Positions 8,371-18,632 are shown, counted from the stretch's first letter. The stretch: 64,000 nt of DNA from Alphaproteobacteria bacterium HGW-Alphaproteobacteria-18 (GCA_002841155.1 PHEH01000004.1:186001-250000); one strand, 5' to 3'. The notes: generated from the sequence alone by a model not told the origin. Made by a program: numbers and translations.

Positions 8371-9894
8371 TCAGGTCTCCATCGGTGTCTTGGACCGCGA
8401 GCGCTTGTCCTTGCCAAACAGGCCAAGTTCAGTGCGTCCGCCTGAGCAGTCATTTCCGAACGTGAAGCCGCATTCGCCCCGAAGATCGAAAGCGTCTTCG
8501 TCCGTTTCGCGGTGAGTTGTGGGAATGACGAAGCGATCTTCATAGTTTGCGATAGCCAGATACCGGTACATCTCATCGATCTGGCGCGCCGTCAGCCCGA
8601 CACGTTCCGCCGTGGGATGATCGATGACGCCTTCAATGGTCTTCGCGCGCATGTACTTGCGCATGGCCATCATGCGCTCCAGTGCGGCAACGACGGGCTC
8701 TTCCTTGCCTGCGGTCAGAAGGTTCGCGAGATAGCGCACCGGTATGCGCATCGATGACACATCGGGCATCTCTGCGTCGTTCTCGAGCGCGCCCGCAGCC
8801 ATCGCCGATTGAATGGGCGAGAGCGGCGGCACGTACCAGACCATCGGGAGCGTGCGATACTCCGGGTGAAGCGGAAACGCGATTTTCCACTCCATGGCCA
8901 TCTTCCAAACCGGGCTCACCTGGGCCGCCTTGATCCAAGCCTCAGGTACACCGTCGAGCCGGGCCTGCGCGATGACGGCCGGATCATTGGGGTCAAGGAA
9001 TACATCGAGCTGGGCCTGATAGAGATCCTGTTCATCCGCCGTGCTTGCAGCGGCTTCAATCTTGTCGGCGTCATAGAGGAGGACACCAAGATAGCGGATC
9101 CTGCCGACACAGGTCTCGGAACAGACTGTCGGCTGCCCGACTTCAAGACGCGGATAGCAGAACGTACACTTTTCGGACTTTCCGCTATCCCAGTTGTAGT
9201 AGACCTTCTTGTACGGACAGGCGGAAACACACATACGCCAACCCCGGCACTTGTCCTGATCGATCAGGACGATGCCATCTTCCTCGCGCTTGTAGATCGC
9301 ACCCGAAGGACAAGCCGCCACGCAGGTCGGATTGAGGCAATGCTCGCAAAGCCTAGGAAGGTACATCATGAAGGTTTGTTCGAAGGCGCCATAGATGGCC
9401 TTCTCGACACCTTCAAAGTTATAATCCTTGCTGCGCTTTTCGAACTCGCCGCCGAGGATTTCCTCCCAGTTCGGCCCCCATTCGATCTTCTCCATGCGCT
9501 CACCCGTGATCTTTGATCTCGGACGTGCGGTCGGAAACGCCTTCATCTCCGGCGCGGTCTGGAGGTGGGAATAGTCGAAATCGAACGGCTCATAATAGTC
9601 ATCGATTTCGGGAAGGTCCGGATTGGCGAATATCTTCGCGAGGATACGCCATTTGGCGCCCATGCGCGGCTCGATGCGGCCATTCTTCTTGCGCCGCCAG
9701 CCACCGTTCCAGCGCTTCTGGTTCTCCCAATCCTTGGGAAATCCAATCCCCGGTTTGGTTTCGACATTGTTGAACCAGGCGTATTCAACGCCTTCGCGGC
9801 TGGTCCAGACATTCTTGCAGGTTACCGAACACGTGTGGCAACCAATACATTTGTCCAGGTTCAGCACCATGCCGATCTGTGCACGGATCTTCAT
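8371..9894 (-). CDS. narH: Respiratory nitrate reductase beta subunit NarH
   Basis: The iron-sulfur electron-transfer subunit. The 507-residue protein has four cysteine groups: CIGCHTCSVTCKNVW at the N-terminus, CEHCLNPTCVAACP, CRGWRMCVSACPYKK (the tryptophan in place of a cysteine marks the 3Fe-4S site) and CTFCYPR with later partners in CSETCVG. These give three 4Fe-4S clusters and one 3Fe-4S cluster. The ATG overlaps the narG stop by four bases. Confidence 0.97.
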   Translation of the reverse strand: MKIRAQIGMVLNLDKCIGCHTCSVTCKNVWTSREGVEYAWFNNVETKPGIGFPKDWENQKRWNGGWRRKKNGRIEPRMGAKWRILAKIFANPDLPEIDDYYEPFDFDYSHLQTAPEMKAFPTARPRSKITGERMEKIEWGPNWEEILGGEFEKRSKDYNFEGVEKAIYGAFEQTFMMYLPRLCEHCLNPTCVAACPSGAIYKREEDGIVLIDQDKCRGWRMCVSACPYKKVYYNWDSGKSEKCTFCYPRLEVGQPTVCSETCVGRIRYLGVLLYDADKIEAAASTADEQDLYQAQLDVFLDPNDPAVIAQARLDGVPEAWIKAAQVSPVWKMAMEWKIAFPLHPEYRTLPMVWYVPPLSPIQSAMAAGALENDAEMPDVSSMRIPVRYLANLLTAGKEEPVVAALERMMAMRKYMRAKTIEGVIDHPTAERVGLTARQIDEMYRYLAIANYEDRFVIPTTHRETDEDAFDLRGECGFTFGNDCSGGRTELGLFGKDKRSRSKTPMET

Positions 9895-12800
9895 TGTGCG
9901 CCCTCCGTTTGAGCAGCAGGTGTTTCGAGCCAGTCAACCTTCGCCATCTTGCGAAGGACAATGAATTCATCGCGGTTTGAACCGACCGTGCCGTAATAGT
10001 TGAAGCCGTAGGCCAATTGGGCATATCCGCCGATCATGTGCGTCGGCTTCAGGATCGTCCGTGTCACAGAGTTGTGGATCCCGCCGCGCTTTCCGGTAAT
10101 CTCGGATCCCGGCGTATTCACGATCTTCTCCTGGGCGTGATACATGAACATCGTCCCTTCACGGATCCGCTGAGAGACGACGGCCCGCGCCGTGAGCGCA
10201 CCGTTAGCATTGAAGACTTCCACCCAGTCATTATCGACGATGCCGGCCTTTCGAGCGTCGGTTTCTGACACCCAGACGACGGGCCCGCCGCGGTTGAGCG
10301 TCAGCATCATCAGGTTATCGGTATAGGTGGAGTGGATGCCCCATTTCTGGTGCGGCGTGATGAAGTTGAGCGTGATCTCTGTATTGCCATTGGGCTTGTC
10401 GCCTTTGACATGCAGCGTCTTCAGGTCGATCGGCGGCTTGTAGACAACCAGGGTTTCACCGAAGGCCCGCATCCAGTCATGGTCCTGGTAAAGCTGCTGG
10501 CGTCCCGTCAGGGTTCGCCAGGGGATCAACTCATGAACGTTCGTGTACCCGGCATTATAGCTGACATGCTCGCTCTCGATCCCGGACCAGATCGGAGAGG
10601 TGATGATCTTGCGCGGCTGGGCAACAATGTCCCGGAACCGGATCTTCTCGTCTTCCTTTGGCCGCGCGAGATGGGTGTGCTCCCTGCCCGTCTGCTTTTC
10701 GAGCGCTTCCCAAGCGCGGACCGCCACCTCACCGTTGGTTTCCGGGGCGAGCATGAGGATTGTCTCGCAGGCATCGATGTCGGTCTCTATTATCGGTCGC
10801 CCTTTGGCGACGGTCTCGTCGAGCACCCTGCCGTTCAATGAACCGAGTTTTTTAACTTCAAGCTCCGTGCTCCAGCCAATGCCCTTTCCGCCGTTGCCGA
10901 GCTTGTCCAGCAAAGGTCCGAGGGAGGTGAACTTTGCATAGATCTGGCTGTAGTCGCGCTCGACGGTGACGACCGTCGGCATGGTCTTGCCGGGCACCGG
11001 CTCACACTCTCCGGCATACCAGTCCTTCACGCCGTGTGCCTGCGCCATTTCGCCGGCGGTGTCATGCTGGATGGGATAAAGAACCACATCCGTTTCCACA
11101 CCCAGTACTTCCGGTGCGATTTCCGAGAAGGTCTTGGCAAGGCCCTTGAAGATCTCCCAGTCCGACCGGCTCTCCCAGGCCGGATCGACGGCCGCGCCCA
11201 GCGGGTGAATGAAGGGGTGCATGTCGGACGTGTTGAGGTCGTTTTTCTCATACCAGGTCGCGGTCGGCAGAACGATGTCAGAGTAGACTGCGGTCGTAGA
11301 CATCCGGAAATCGATACATACGAGAAGGTCGAGCTTCCCGCGCGGCGCTTCGTCGTGCCACTTGACCTGGCGGGGCTTGTCCTGACCCATTTCGCCAAGG
11401 TCTTTGCCCTGCACGCCGTGGTCGGTCCCGAGCAGGTGTTTCAGGAAATACTCATGTCCCTTGCCGGACGAACCAAGCAGGTTCGAGCGCCAGACAAACA
11501 TGTTACGCGGCCAATTGTGTGGATCGTCCGGATCCATGCAGGACATCTCGAGCTCGCCGGACTTCAGCGCCTGCGCGACATAGTCTTTCGCATCCTTGCC
11601 GGCAGCTTCCGCCCGGCCTGCGATCTCCAGAGAATTGGTCTTGAGTGCCGGCGCCGACGGCAGCCAGCCCATGCGTTCAGCTTTCGCGTTGTAATCGATG
11701 AAACTGCCGGCCCAATCTCCCGGCTCGGCCGTTGGCGAGAGGATTTCGCCGACCGGCACCGTTTCATACCGCCACTGGTCGGTATGCGCATAGAAGAAGG
11801 AGGTCGAGTTCTGCTGCCGCGGGGGACGGACCCAATCGGTTGCGAAGGCCAGCGGCGCCCAACCGGTCTGCGGACGAAGCTTCTCCTGGCCCACATAATG
11901 TGACCAGCCGCCACCCGACTGTCCGATACAGCCGCACATGACCAGCATGTTGATCACGGCGCGGTAGTTCATGTCCATGTGATACCAATGGTTCATGCCG
12001 GCACCGATGATGACCATGGACTTGCCATTGGTTTTCTCGGCGTTGGTCGCGAAACCTCGGGCCGTCGCGATGATGTTCTCCCGCGAGACGGAGGTGATCG
12101 CCTCTGCCCAGGCGGGCGTGTAGGGCTCCATGTCATCATAGCCGGCAGCCAGATGCTCGCCGCCATACCCCTGATCGACACCGTAATTGGCCATGAGCAG
12201 GTCGTAGACACAGGCTACGAGTGCGTCCGAACCGTCGGCAAGCCTGACCTTTTTTACCGGGATGTTCCGCGTCAGGACACTCGGATGGTCGGTCGATGCA
12301 AAGCCGTTGGACGCCGTGTTCGCAAAATAGGGGAACCGGACCTTGGCAATCTCGTCTTCGACGCCCTTGAGACCGAGGCGAAGTTCAGTTTCTGCGCCAG
12401 AGGCGTCCCGTTCCTCAAGGTTCCATTTGCCGTCTTCGCCCCAGCGAAATCCGATCGAGCCGTTCGGCACGACGATTTTTCCGGACTTCTCATCCAGCGC
12501 GACGGTCTTCCAATCCGGATTGTTGCTCTCCCCGAGCGCGCCGTCGAAGTCTGCGGCTCGCAGGAGCTGCTGCGGCACGAAGCCATCTTCCTGCGGCACA
12601 AGCCGCACGAGCAGCGGCAAATCTGTATACTGACGGACATAGTCCCGGAAATACGGCACTTGCCGGTCGCGGTGATATTCCGTCAGGATTACATGGCCAA
12701 AAGCCATGCCGAGCGCCGCATCAGTCCCTTGCTTGGCCGCAAGCCAGAGATCAGAGAATTTCGACGCTTCGGAATAGTCCGGGCAGATAACGACCGACTT

Positions 12801-13625
12801 CACGCCCTTGTATCGAGCCTCGGTGTAAAAGTGCGCGTCCGGGGTGCGTGTCTGGGGAACGTTAGATCCCCAAAGGATAAGGAAGCCCGAATTGTACCAA
12901 TCGGCGCTTTCGGCGACATCTGTCTGTTCGCCCCATGTCTGGGGACTTGCTGGCGGCAGGTCGCAATACCAGTCATAGAAAGATCCGGTGACACCACCGA
13001 TGAGCTGCAGGTAGCGCGCGCCGGCAGCATAGGAGACCATCGACATGGCCGGGATCGGCGAGAAGCCGAATACGCGGTCAGGTCCCCATTTCCGGATGGT
13101 ATGAGCGTTCGCAGCCGCGATGATTTCGTTGGCTTCCTCCCAACCGGCGCGAACAAAACCGCCGAGGCCGCGGCGGGTAACATAGTCAGCCCGCTTGTCC
13201 GGATCTTCCTGGATCGACTTCCAGGCAGCAACGGGCGCCATCGTCTTTCTTGCCGCCCGCCAGGCCTTGAGCAGCCGGGCACGGATCAGGGGGTATTTCA
13301 CCCGGTTTGCGGAATAGAGATACCAGCTATAGCTTGCACCACGCGAACAGCCGCGCGGCTCATGATTGGGCAAGTCGTCCCGGGTGCGGGGATAGTCGGT
13401 CTGCTGGGTTTCCCAGGTGACGATGCCTCCCTTCACATAGATCTTCCAGGAACAGGATCCGGTGCAGTTCACACCGTGCGTCGAGCGCACGATCTTGTCG
13501 TGGCGCCAGCGGTTCCGGTAGGCCTCCTCCCAGGTTCTGTCCTCGTCATTGATAACGCCGTGTCCGGCAGAGAAGGTTTCTGTCTTGCGGCGAAAGAAGG
13601 TCAGGCGATCAAGTGTGTGGCTCAT
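9891..13625 (-). CDS. narG: Respiratory nitrate reductase alpha subunit NarG
   Basis: The catalytic subunit that reduces nitrate to nitrite on the cytoplasmic face with a bis-MGD molybdenum site. At 1244 residues it matches E. coli NarG. The FS0 cluster ligands are H50, C54, C58 and C93. The molybdenum aspartate lies in YCDLPPASPQTWGEQTDV. The ATG at 13625 gives the standard N-terminus MSHTLDRLTFFRR and lies 13 bases after the narK stop; longer in-frame starts run into narK and are unlikely. MobA, the Moa/Moe proteins and NarJ in this window all serve this enzyme. Confidence 0.97.
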   Translation of the reverse strand: MSHTLDRLTFFRRKTETFSAGHGVINDEDRTWEEAYRNRWRHDKIVRSTHGVNCTGSCSWKIYVKGGIVTWETQQTDYPRTRDDLPNHEPRGCSRGASYSWYLYSANRVKYPLIRARLLKAWRAARKTMAPVAAWKSIQEDPDKRADYVTRRGLGGFVRAGWEEANEIIAAANAHTIRKWGPDRVFGFSPIPAMSMVSYAAGARYLQLIGGVTGSFYDWYCDLPPASPQTWGEQTDVAESADWYNSGFLILWGSNVPQTRTPDAHFYTEARYKGVKSVVICPDYSEASKFSDLWLAAKQGTDAALGMAFGHVILTEYHRDRQVPYFRDYVRQYTDLPLLVRLVPQEDGFVPQQLLRAADFDGALGESNNPDWKTVALDEKSGKIVVPNGSIGFRWGEDGKWNLEERDASGAETELRLGLKGVEDEIAKVRFPYFANTASNGFASTDHPSVLTRNIPVKKVRLADGSDALVACVYDLLMANYGVDQGYGGEHLAAGYDDMEPYTPAWAEAITSVSRENIIATARGFATNAEKTNGKSMVIIGAGMNHWYHMDMNYRAVINMLVMCGCIGQSGGGWSHYVGQEKLRPQTGWAPLAFATDWVRPPRQQNSTSFFYAHTDQWRYETVPVGEILSPTAEPGDWAGSFIDYNAKAERMGWLPSAPALKTNSLEIAGRAEAAGKDAKDYVAQALKSGELEMSCMDPDDPHNWPRNMFVWRSNLLGSSGKGHEYFLKHLLGTDHGVQGKDLGEMGQDKPRQVKWHDEAPRGKLDLLVCIDFRMSTTAVYSDIVLPTATWYEKNDLNTSDMHPFIHPLGAAVDPAWESRSDWEIFKGLAKTFSEIAPEVLGVETDVVLYPIQHDTAGEMAQAHGVKDWYAGECEPVPGKTMPTVVTVERDYSQIYAKFTSLGPLLDKLGNGGKGIGWSTELEVKKLGSLNGRVLDETVAKGRPIIETDIDACETILMLAPETNGEVAVRAWEALEKQTGREHTHLARPKEDEKIRFRDIVAQPRKIITSPIWSGIESEHVSYNAGYTNVHELIPWRTLTGRQQLYQDHDWMRAFGETLVVYKPPIDLKTLHVKGDKPNGNTEITLNFITPHQKWGIHSTYTDNLMMLTLNRGGPVVWVSETDARKAGIVDNDWVEVFNANGALTARAVVSQRIREGTMFMYHAQEKIVNTPGSEITGKRGGIHNSVTRTILKPTHMIGGYAQLAYGFNYYGTVGSNRDEFIVLRKMAKVDWLETPAAQTEGAQ

Positions 13626-13638
13626 CGGGGGCTTCCGT

Positions 13639-16377
13639 TCATTCAGCTTGTGCAGGGGTGAGAGCGGGCGCGCGGCGGCGCTCGACATCGTGGAGGAGCC
13701 CGCCCGGCCGCACATAGACGAACCATGTGATCAGCAGGCAGGAGACGTAGAAAGCGAGGAAGGCGTAGAGGGCTGTCTCGGCGCTGCCGGTTGCCGCAAT
13801 CGACATCCCGAAACTCTTCGGAATGAAGAAGGCACCATAGGCAGCGATCGCGCTCGTAAAGCCGGTAATGGCGGCGCTTTCCTTTTCCGACTGTCGAAGC
13901 AGGGCATCGCCCTTCAGGTGAGGCTCAAGACGCGCGATCTCCTTGCGCATGATCGCCGGGATCATCTGGAAGGTAGAGGCGTTGCCGACGCCGGTGGCGA
14001 AGAAGAGGAGGATGAAGCAGGCAAAGAAGCCCGTGAAAGCACCTGGCTGGTCTTTGGCCCCAAGGAAATAGAGAACACCGATAGTGCCAGCCATCATCAG
14101 GAGGAACACGGCAATCGTGACACGTCCGCCGCCAAAGCGGTCTGAAATCCAGCCCGTAAACGACCTCGCAAGGGCGCCGACGAGCGGCCCGAGAAACGCG
14201 ATCTGCAGAACGTTGACTTCAGGAAACTGGGTTTTGGTCAGCAACGGGAACGCCGCCGAGAATCCGATGAAGGATCCGAAGGTGCCGGTGTAGAGCCAGC
14301 ACATGATCCAGTTGTGTGTGCGCCGGAAGATCACGGCCTGATCAGAGAAGGACGCTTTGGCCGTGGACAGATCATTCATTCCGAACCAGGCCGCAAAGGC
14401 ACTGAGCGCAATGAACGGGACCCAGATGAATCCGGCGTTCTGCAGGAAAAGTTCTTCACCTGTAGCACTGACCTGCGGATTGCCGCCGAGAACGCCGAAA
14501 ACACCGGCGGTCACAGCAATCGGCACAAGGAATTGCATCGCGCTGACACCGAGATTGCCGAGCCCGGCATTCATGGCGAGCGCGTTGCCCTTTTCCTTTT
14601 TGGGATAGAAGAAGCCGATATTCGACATCGAGGAGGCAAAATTTCCGCCACCGAGGCCGCAGAGCAGAGCCAGGGCAAGCATGATCCAGTAAGGCGTACC
14701 CGGGCTTTGAACCGCCAGACCGATGCCAATCGCCGGGATCATCAGCGACCAGGTTGTGAGCGTCGTCCAGAGCCGCCCGCCGAAAACCGGCACCATGAAG
14801 CTGTAGAAGATCCGCAGCGTGGCACCGGAGAGGCCGGGGAGCGCAGCAAGCCAGAAAAGCTGGTCGGTTGTGTAGGCAAAGCCGATCTGCGGCAGCTTGG
14901 CGACGACAACCGACCAGACCATCCACACGGCAAATGACAGGAAGAGTGAAGGAATTGAAATCCAGAGATTGCGCGACGCAACTGACTTTCCGGTTTTCTC
15001 CCAGAACGCCGGATCTTCAGGCCTCCAGTCCTCGATCAGCTTGGGGGCAAGTGCGCGCGCTTCCTTTTCTCCGTGGATGGGCTGCATTTCAGGCAGTTGA
15101 GGCAGCGCATCGAGCGTCGCACCGGCGGCCTGGCGTTCCATGTGCCGGATGGCGAAATGCATCCAGATCAGCGATGCCGAGACAACCACGAACAACAGCA
15201 TGAAGCAGCTTGTCCAGATACCGGTCAGGTCATTCAACAGCCCGAAGACGATCGGGAGGATGAAACCGCCGAGCCCGCCCATGAGGCCGACAAGTCCGCC
15301 CACCGCGCCGACATCCTTGGGGTAATAGACCGGTATGTGCTTGTAGACCGCCGCTTTGCCGAGGCTCATGAAAAAGCCAAGCACAAAGATCGCGATGACG
15401 AACACGGCAGGGCCTGTCGCCAGCCGGAAGCTGATCGGTCCGCGGACACCGTCCACCACATACGAGGCAGGAGGATAGGAGAGGAAGAACGTGACAACAA
15501 CGGACACAAGAAATGTCCAGTACATCACCGTCCGTGCGCCGACTTTGTCCGACAGGTGGCCGCCGTAGATGCGGAACAGGGATGCAGGAACCGAATAGGC
15601 CGCCGCCAGCATGCCGGCCGTCTTTATGTCGAAGCCGTATACGCCGATCAGGTAGCGCGGGAGCCAGAGGGCCAGTGCCACGAACGCACCGAACACGAAG
15701 AAATAGTAGAGTGAAAACCGCCAGACCTGGACGTTGCGCAAAGGTTCGAACTGGGAGGCAAAACTGCGTGGGCGCGCACCTGAGAGCCGGCGCGCCGCCA
15801 GGTCGGGATCATCCTTGGTGAAGAAGAAGAAGACGATCGCAACGGCAACGAGCGCGAGCGCCCAGACGTTGGCGACCCCTTTCCATCCCATCGCCGCCAT
15901 CACCAGAGGCGCGGCGAACTTGGTCACAGCGGCGCCGACATTTCCCGCCCCGACGATGCCAAGTGCAGAGCCCTGCCTTTCCGGCGCGAAGAACTTTGAC
16001 ACATAGGTGATCGACACAGAGAAAGATCCGCCCGCGATACCGATCCCGAGCGCCGCCAGAAGGAACTGCGGATAGGTTTCGGCGAAGGTCAGGAGCCACG
16101 TGGCGAGCGCTGCGAGGAGCATGACCAGGAGGTTGACGATCCGGCCGCCATACTGGTCGGCCCATATTCCGAGCACGAGACGCGACAGGGAACCTGTCAG
16201 GATCGGCGTTCCGACAAGCAGGCCAAACTGTGTCTCGGTGAGCCCAAGATCCTTCTGTATCTGAAGGCCGAGGATTGCAAAAATCGTCCAGACCGCAAAA
16301 CAGGCGGTGAAGGCGAATGTTGTCAGACCGAGGGCAGCGTTTGCCCCTTTGGCAGCTGGATTGACAGTCGGTGTCAT
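13639..16377 (-). CDS. narK: Fused NarK1-NarK2 nitrate/nitrite transporter
   Basis: A 912-residue fusion of two major facilitator domains, about 24 membrane segments. The N-terminal half (about 1-430) has ALGIVGAGNVGAAVTKFAAP and GLVGLMGGLGGFILP; the C-terminal half (about 470-890) has AGLGNLGVSAMQFLVP and GVGNASTFQMIP. These are the glycine-rich nitrate signatures of each half. Fusions are known in Paracoccus, where the first half acts as a nitrate-proton symporter and the second as a nitrate-nitrite exchanger. It is the first gene of the nar operon, with a TTGAT-type box about 80 bases upstream. Confidence 0.95.
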   Translation of the reverse strand: MTPTVNPAAKGANAALGLTTFAFTACFAVWTIFAILGLQIQKDLGLTETQFGLLVGTPILTGSLSRLVLGIWADQYGGRIVNLLVMLLAALATWLLTFAETYPQFLLAALGIGIAGGSFSVSITYVSKFFAPERQGSALGIVGAGNVGAAVTKFAAPLVMAAMGWKGVANVWALALVAVAIVFFFFTKDDPDLAARRLSGARPRSFASQFEPLRNVQVWRFSLYYFFVFGAFVALALWLPRYLIGVYGFDIKTAGMLAAAYSVPASLFRIYGGHLSDKVGARTVMYWTFLVSVVVTFFLSYPPASYVVDGVRGPISFRLATGPAVFVIAIFVLGFFMSLGKAAVYKHIPVYYPKDVGAVGGLVGLMGGLGGFILPIVFGLLNDLTGIWTSCFMLLFVVVSASLIWMHFAIRHMERQAAGATLDALPQLPEMQPIHGEKEARALAPKLIEDWRPEDPAFWEKTGKSVASRNLWISIPSLFLSFAVWMVWSVVVAKLPQIGFAYTTDQLFWLAALPGLSGATLRIFYSFMVPVFGGRLWTTLTTWSLMIPAIGIGLAVQSPGTPYWIMLALALLCGLGGGNFASSMSNIGFFYPKKEKGNALAMNAGLGNLGVSAMQFLVPIAVTAGVFGVLGGNPQVSATGEELFLQNAGFIWVPFIALSAFAAWFGMNDLSTAKASFSDQAVIFRRTHNWIMCWLYTGTFGSFIGFSAAFPLLTKTQFPEVNVLQIAFLGPLVGALARSFTGWISDRFGGGRVTIAVFLLMMAGTIGVLYFLGAKDQPGAFTGFFACFILLFFATGVGNASTFQMIPAIMRKEIARLEPHLKGDALLRQSEKESAAITGFTSAIAAYGAFFIPKSFGMSIAATGSAETALYAFLAFYVSCLLITWFVYVRPGGLLHDVERRRAPALTPAQAE

Positions 16378-16450
16378 GGTTGCGCCCTCCCCGTAAGCGC
16401 CAGAGGTTCCTGAAGCGCCCCAGAGGTGTCATTCACGCGGCCGGCGAGCC

Positions 16451-16464
16451 TTGATTTTTGTGAA
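16451..16464 (-). promoter_or_regulatory. FNR/Dnr-like box for the nar operon
   Basis: TTGATTTTTGTGAA has one perfect TTGAT half site and a weaker partner. Its centre lies 80 bases from the narK ATG, so activation at -41.5 would start transcription near 16416 and leave a leader of about 39 bases. The likely binder is the Crp/Fnr regulator encoded at 16694. Confidence 0.6.
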
Positions 16465-16587
16465 GCGACGGCTTGGCGAATGTGCGCTGGCCTGCACCAA
16501 TTGAGATCAATCTGCGCAGGCCTGACAGGCAGCACTGCGAAGCATGATGTCTGCGATCAGACCCGCTGACGGATCCGAATGCGCGGC

Positions 16588-16601
16588 TTGACTTTTATCA
16601 A
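16588..16601 (+). promoter_or_regulatory. FNR/Dnr-like box before the Crp/Fnr regulator gene
   Basis: TTGACTTTTATCAA matches nine of the ten specified bases of TTGAT-N4-ATCAA. The centre is about 100 bases before the regulator ATG at 16694, so a class II promoter would start near 16636. It may give self-control or control by another FNR. With the box at 16451-16464 it is the main content of the gap between 16378 and 16693. Confidence 0.65.
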
Positions 16602-16693
16602 GCGTCGGCTAGGGCTGTGAGCGGCCAAGGTTTGCCCCCGCGCGCCGTTGTCCGCGCGACGTTCGTTCCGCAACAGCCCCTTAGGAGGCACGC

Positions 16694-17470
16694 ATGCCAT
16701 TAAGACCAACTGATGCGGAACATATCCGTCATCTATCGTTTTTCCGCGCCTCGACGGACGCAACGTTCGACAAGGCGATTGCCGGCGGATTTTTGCAGAA
16801 GTTCCCGGCGGGCACGACCCTTCTGATGGAAGGCGACACGGTCGATTTCCTCTACATCCTTCTGGAAGGCTCGGTCGAACTGGGCGCGGGGTGGAAATCG
16901 AAAGATACCACGCTCGCCATCCTGCGGCCCGTGTCGACCTTCATTCTGGCTGCTGTCGTTCTCGATGCAGACGCGCTGATGACTGCCGTAACGCTTGAGC
17001 GGTCCGAGATACTCATGGTGCCAGGCGAGTCGCTGCGCCGCGCGATGAAAGAAGATGCGGAATTCTGCTTTGCCGTCTCGGAAGAACTCTCCGGTTGCTA
17101 TCGCGGCCTCGTGCGTTCGATCAAGAATCACAAACTGCGCGACTCGACCGAGCGGCTGGCCAACTACCTGCTGACCCAACGCGCCCGCCAGGGCGGGAAA
17201 ATCGAAATCGTCCTGCCGCATGAAAAACGGGTCCTGGCTTCGCTTCTGGGTATGACGCCCGAAAACCTGTCGCGCGCTTTCCTGAAGCTCCAAGCGCAGG
17301 GTGTGACCGTCGACGGCGCCCGGGTAAGGCTCGAGAAAGTTACAGCGCTTGAGCGGCTGGCGCGTCCCAGCCCGCTCATCGACAACCACTTTGCGCAGCC
17401 GCGCAATGAGCTTGGAAAGGCGCATACCGAGCGCCAGAAAGGCCTGCTCGACGGGAAAGGCAGCGCTTAA
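16694..17470 (+). CDS. Crp/Fnr family regulator of nitrate respiration
   Basis: A 258-residue regulator with a cyclic-nucleotide-like sensor domain (about residues 12-125), a dimer helix and a C-terminal winged helix. The recognition helix has TPENLSRAF; the E-x-x-S-R pattern is that of FNR proteins that read TTGAT. The N-terminal cysteine cluster of oxygen-sensing FNR is missing, so it belongs with Dnr, NnrR or NarR-type sensors of nitric oxide or nitrate. The tail after residue 230 is longer than usual. Its stop codon overlaps the convergent moaA stop. Matching boxes lie before narK, its own gene, moaA, nrdJ and the epoxide hydrolase gene. Confidence 0.85.
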   Translation: MPLRPTDAEHIRHLSFFRASTDATFDKAIAGGFLQKFPAGTTLLMEGDTVDFLYILLEGSVELGAGWKSKDTTLAILRPVSTFILAAVVLDADALMTAVTLERSEILMVPGESLRRAMKEDAEFCFAVSEELSGCYRGLVRSIKNHKLRDSTERLANYLLTQRARQGGKIEIVLPHEKRVLASLLGMTPENLSRAFLKLQAQGVTVDGARVRLEKVTALERLARPSPLIDNHFAQPRNELGKAHTERQKGLLDGKGSA

Positions 17471-18459
17471 CCGCCCGCCTGGGCCAGGTTCAGCATGTCG
17501 CCCGTATCACCCGCATGCAGTCCGTGGGCAGCGGGTTTGAAAGTCAGCGCATCCACGACGCAGTCCTGCAACTCGCCAATCTGCGTGTCATCGACCAAAA
17601 GTTTTCTCAGATCTCTGCCGCCTTGCCCGAACAGGCAAAGACGAAGCTGCCCGCGCGCCGTGACCCTCAGCCGGTTGCAGCCGTCACAAAAGCCTGCCGC
17701 GTAAGGCGCAATAAGGCCGATACGCCCGGCATAGTCTGGATGCGTGAATTCGATGGCTGGTCCATCCTCAGCGCCGCGTTCCGAAGGGGTCCAGCCCCGG
17801 TCCTGAAGCCAGGTCCGAAGTACCTGCCCGCTGACATGCTGCTGTTCGAAGAAGGCCTTGTTGTCCCCGGTCCGCATGAGCTCGATGAAGCGCACGGCGA
17901 TTGGCCGATCCTTCACGAACCGTGTCCAGGCTGAAAACCCGTCCTCCAGCCCGTCGCGCAGCAGCACGGCGTTGACCTTGAGAGCTTTCAGCGGGAGCGC
18001 CTGGGCCCGTTCCAATCCGGCGAGAACATCTTCCAGCCGATCATGCCCGGTTATTTTTCTGAAGGTGTCGCGGTCAAGAGCGTCCATGCTGACATTGAGA
18101 TGTGTCAGCCCGGCCGCGACCCAGTCGTCGACATGACGCGCAAGGTTCCAGCCATTGGTAGTGAGAGCAACCTTGCCGATGCCTGGCTGGCGCGCGGCGC
18201 ACGCGATCAGCTCACCGATGTCTTTGCGAACGGTTGGCTCCCCGCCTGTGAGGCGGATCTTGGTGATACCGAGCCCTGCAAAGGCGCGGACCAGGCGCGC
18301 GACCTCGTCAGCGGCGAGGAAATCCATGGCGCCCGATTTTGTGTAACCGTTCGGCAGGCAGTAGGTGCAGCGGAAGTTGCACACTTCCGTCACCGAAAGT
18401 CTCAGGTAACGAAACCTGCGTCCGAATGCGTCCGTCGCAGCTGCGCCGGGAGATACCAT
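17467..18459 (-). CDS. moaA: GTP 3',8-cyclase MoaA
   Basis: A radical SAM enzyme that starts molybdopterin synthesis by converting GTP to cyclic dehydro-GTP. The 330-residue protein has the SAM cluster cysteines C27, C31 and C34 (in CNFRCTYC), LTGGEPTVRKD for SAM binding, and a second cluster CDGCNRLRVTARGQLRLC near the C-terminus. It lacks the extreme C-terminal GG, ending instead in LNLAQAGG. The ATG at 18459 has AAAGGAG seven bases upstream, and is preferred over a TTG six codons earlier. It is set apart from the other moa genes and has its own FNR-like box. Confidence 0.95.
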   Translation of the reverse strand: MVSPGAAATDAFGRRFRYLRLSVTEVCNFRCTYCLPNGYTKSGAMDFLAADEVARLVRAFAGLGITKIRLTGGEPTVRKDIGELIACAARQPGIGKVALTTNGWNLARHVDDWVAAGLTHLNVSMDALDRDTFRKITGHDRLEDVLAGLERAQALPLKALKVNAVLLRDGLEDGFSAWTRFVKDRPIAVRFIELMRTGDNKAFFEQQHVSGQVLRTWLQDRGWTPSERGAEDGPAIEFTHPDYAGRIGLIAPYAAGFCDGCNRLRVTARGQLRLCLFGQGGRDLRKLLVDDTQIGELQDCVVDALTFKPAAHGLHAGDTGDMLNLAQAGG

Positions 18460-18632
18460 CGCGAGGCTCCTTTCCAAGAACGGGAGGCGGCAGGGTTTCC
18501 CCTTACCACCCGCGGCCGGAGCGCCTTGACGGTTCGTGATATCGAAACGTTTTAGGCGAGCAGGCTCGGAGCGATTTGAGCCACGCTAGAGCGGCCCTCG
18601 GACCCTGTCTTTGACCTTCCGGGGTAAGCGGA

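Noticed and set aside
11979-13661. A 560-codon open frame on the plus strand
   Set aside because: It lies opposite narG for its whole length and is a shadow of GC-rich coding sequence; its product has no recognisable domain.
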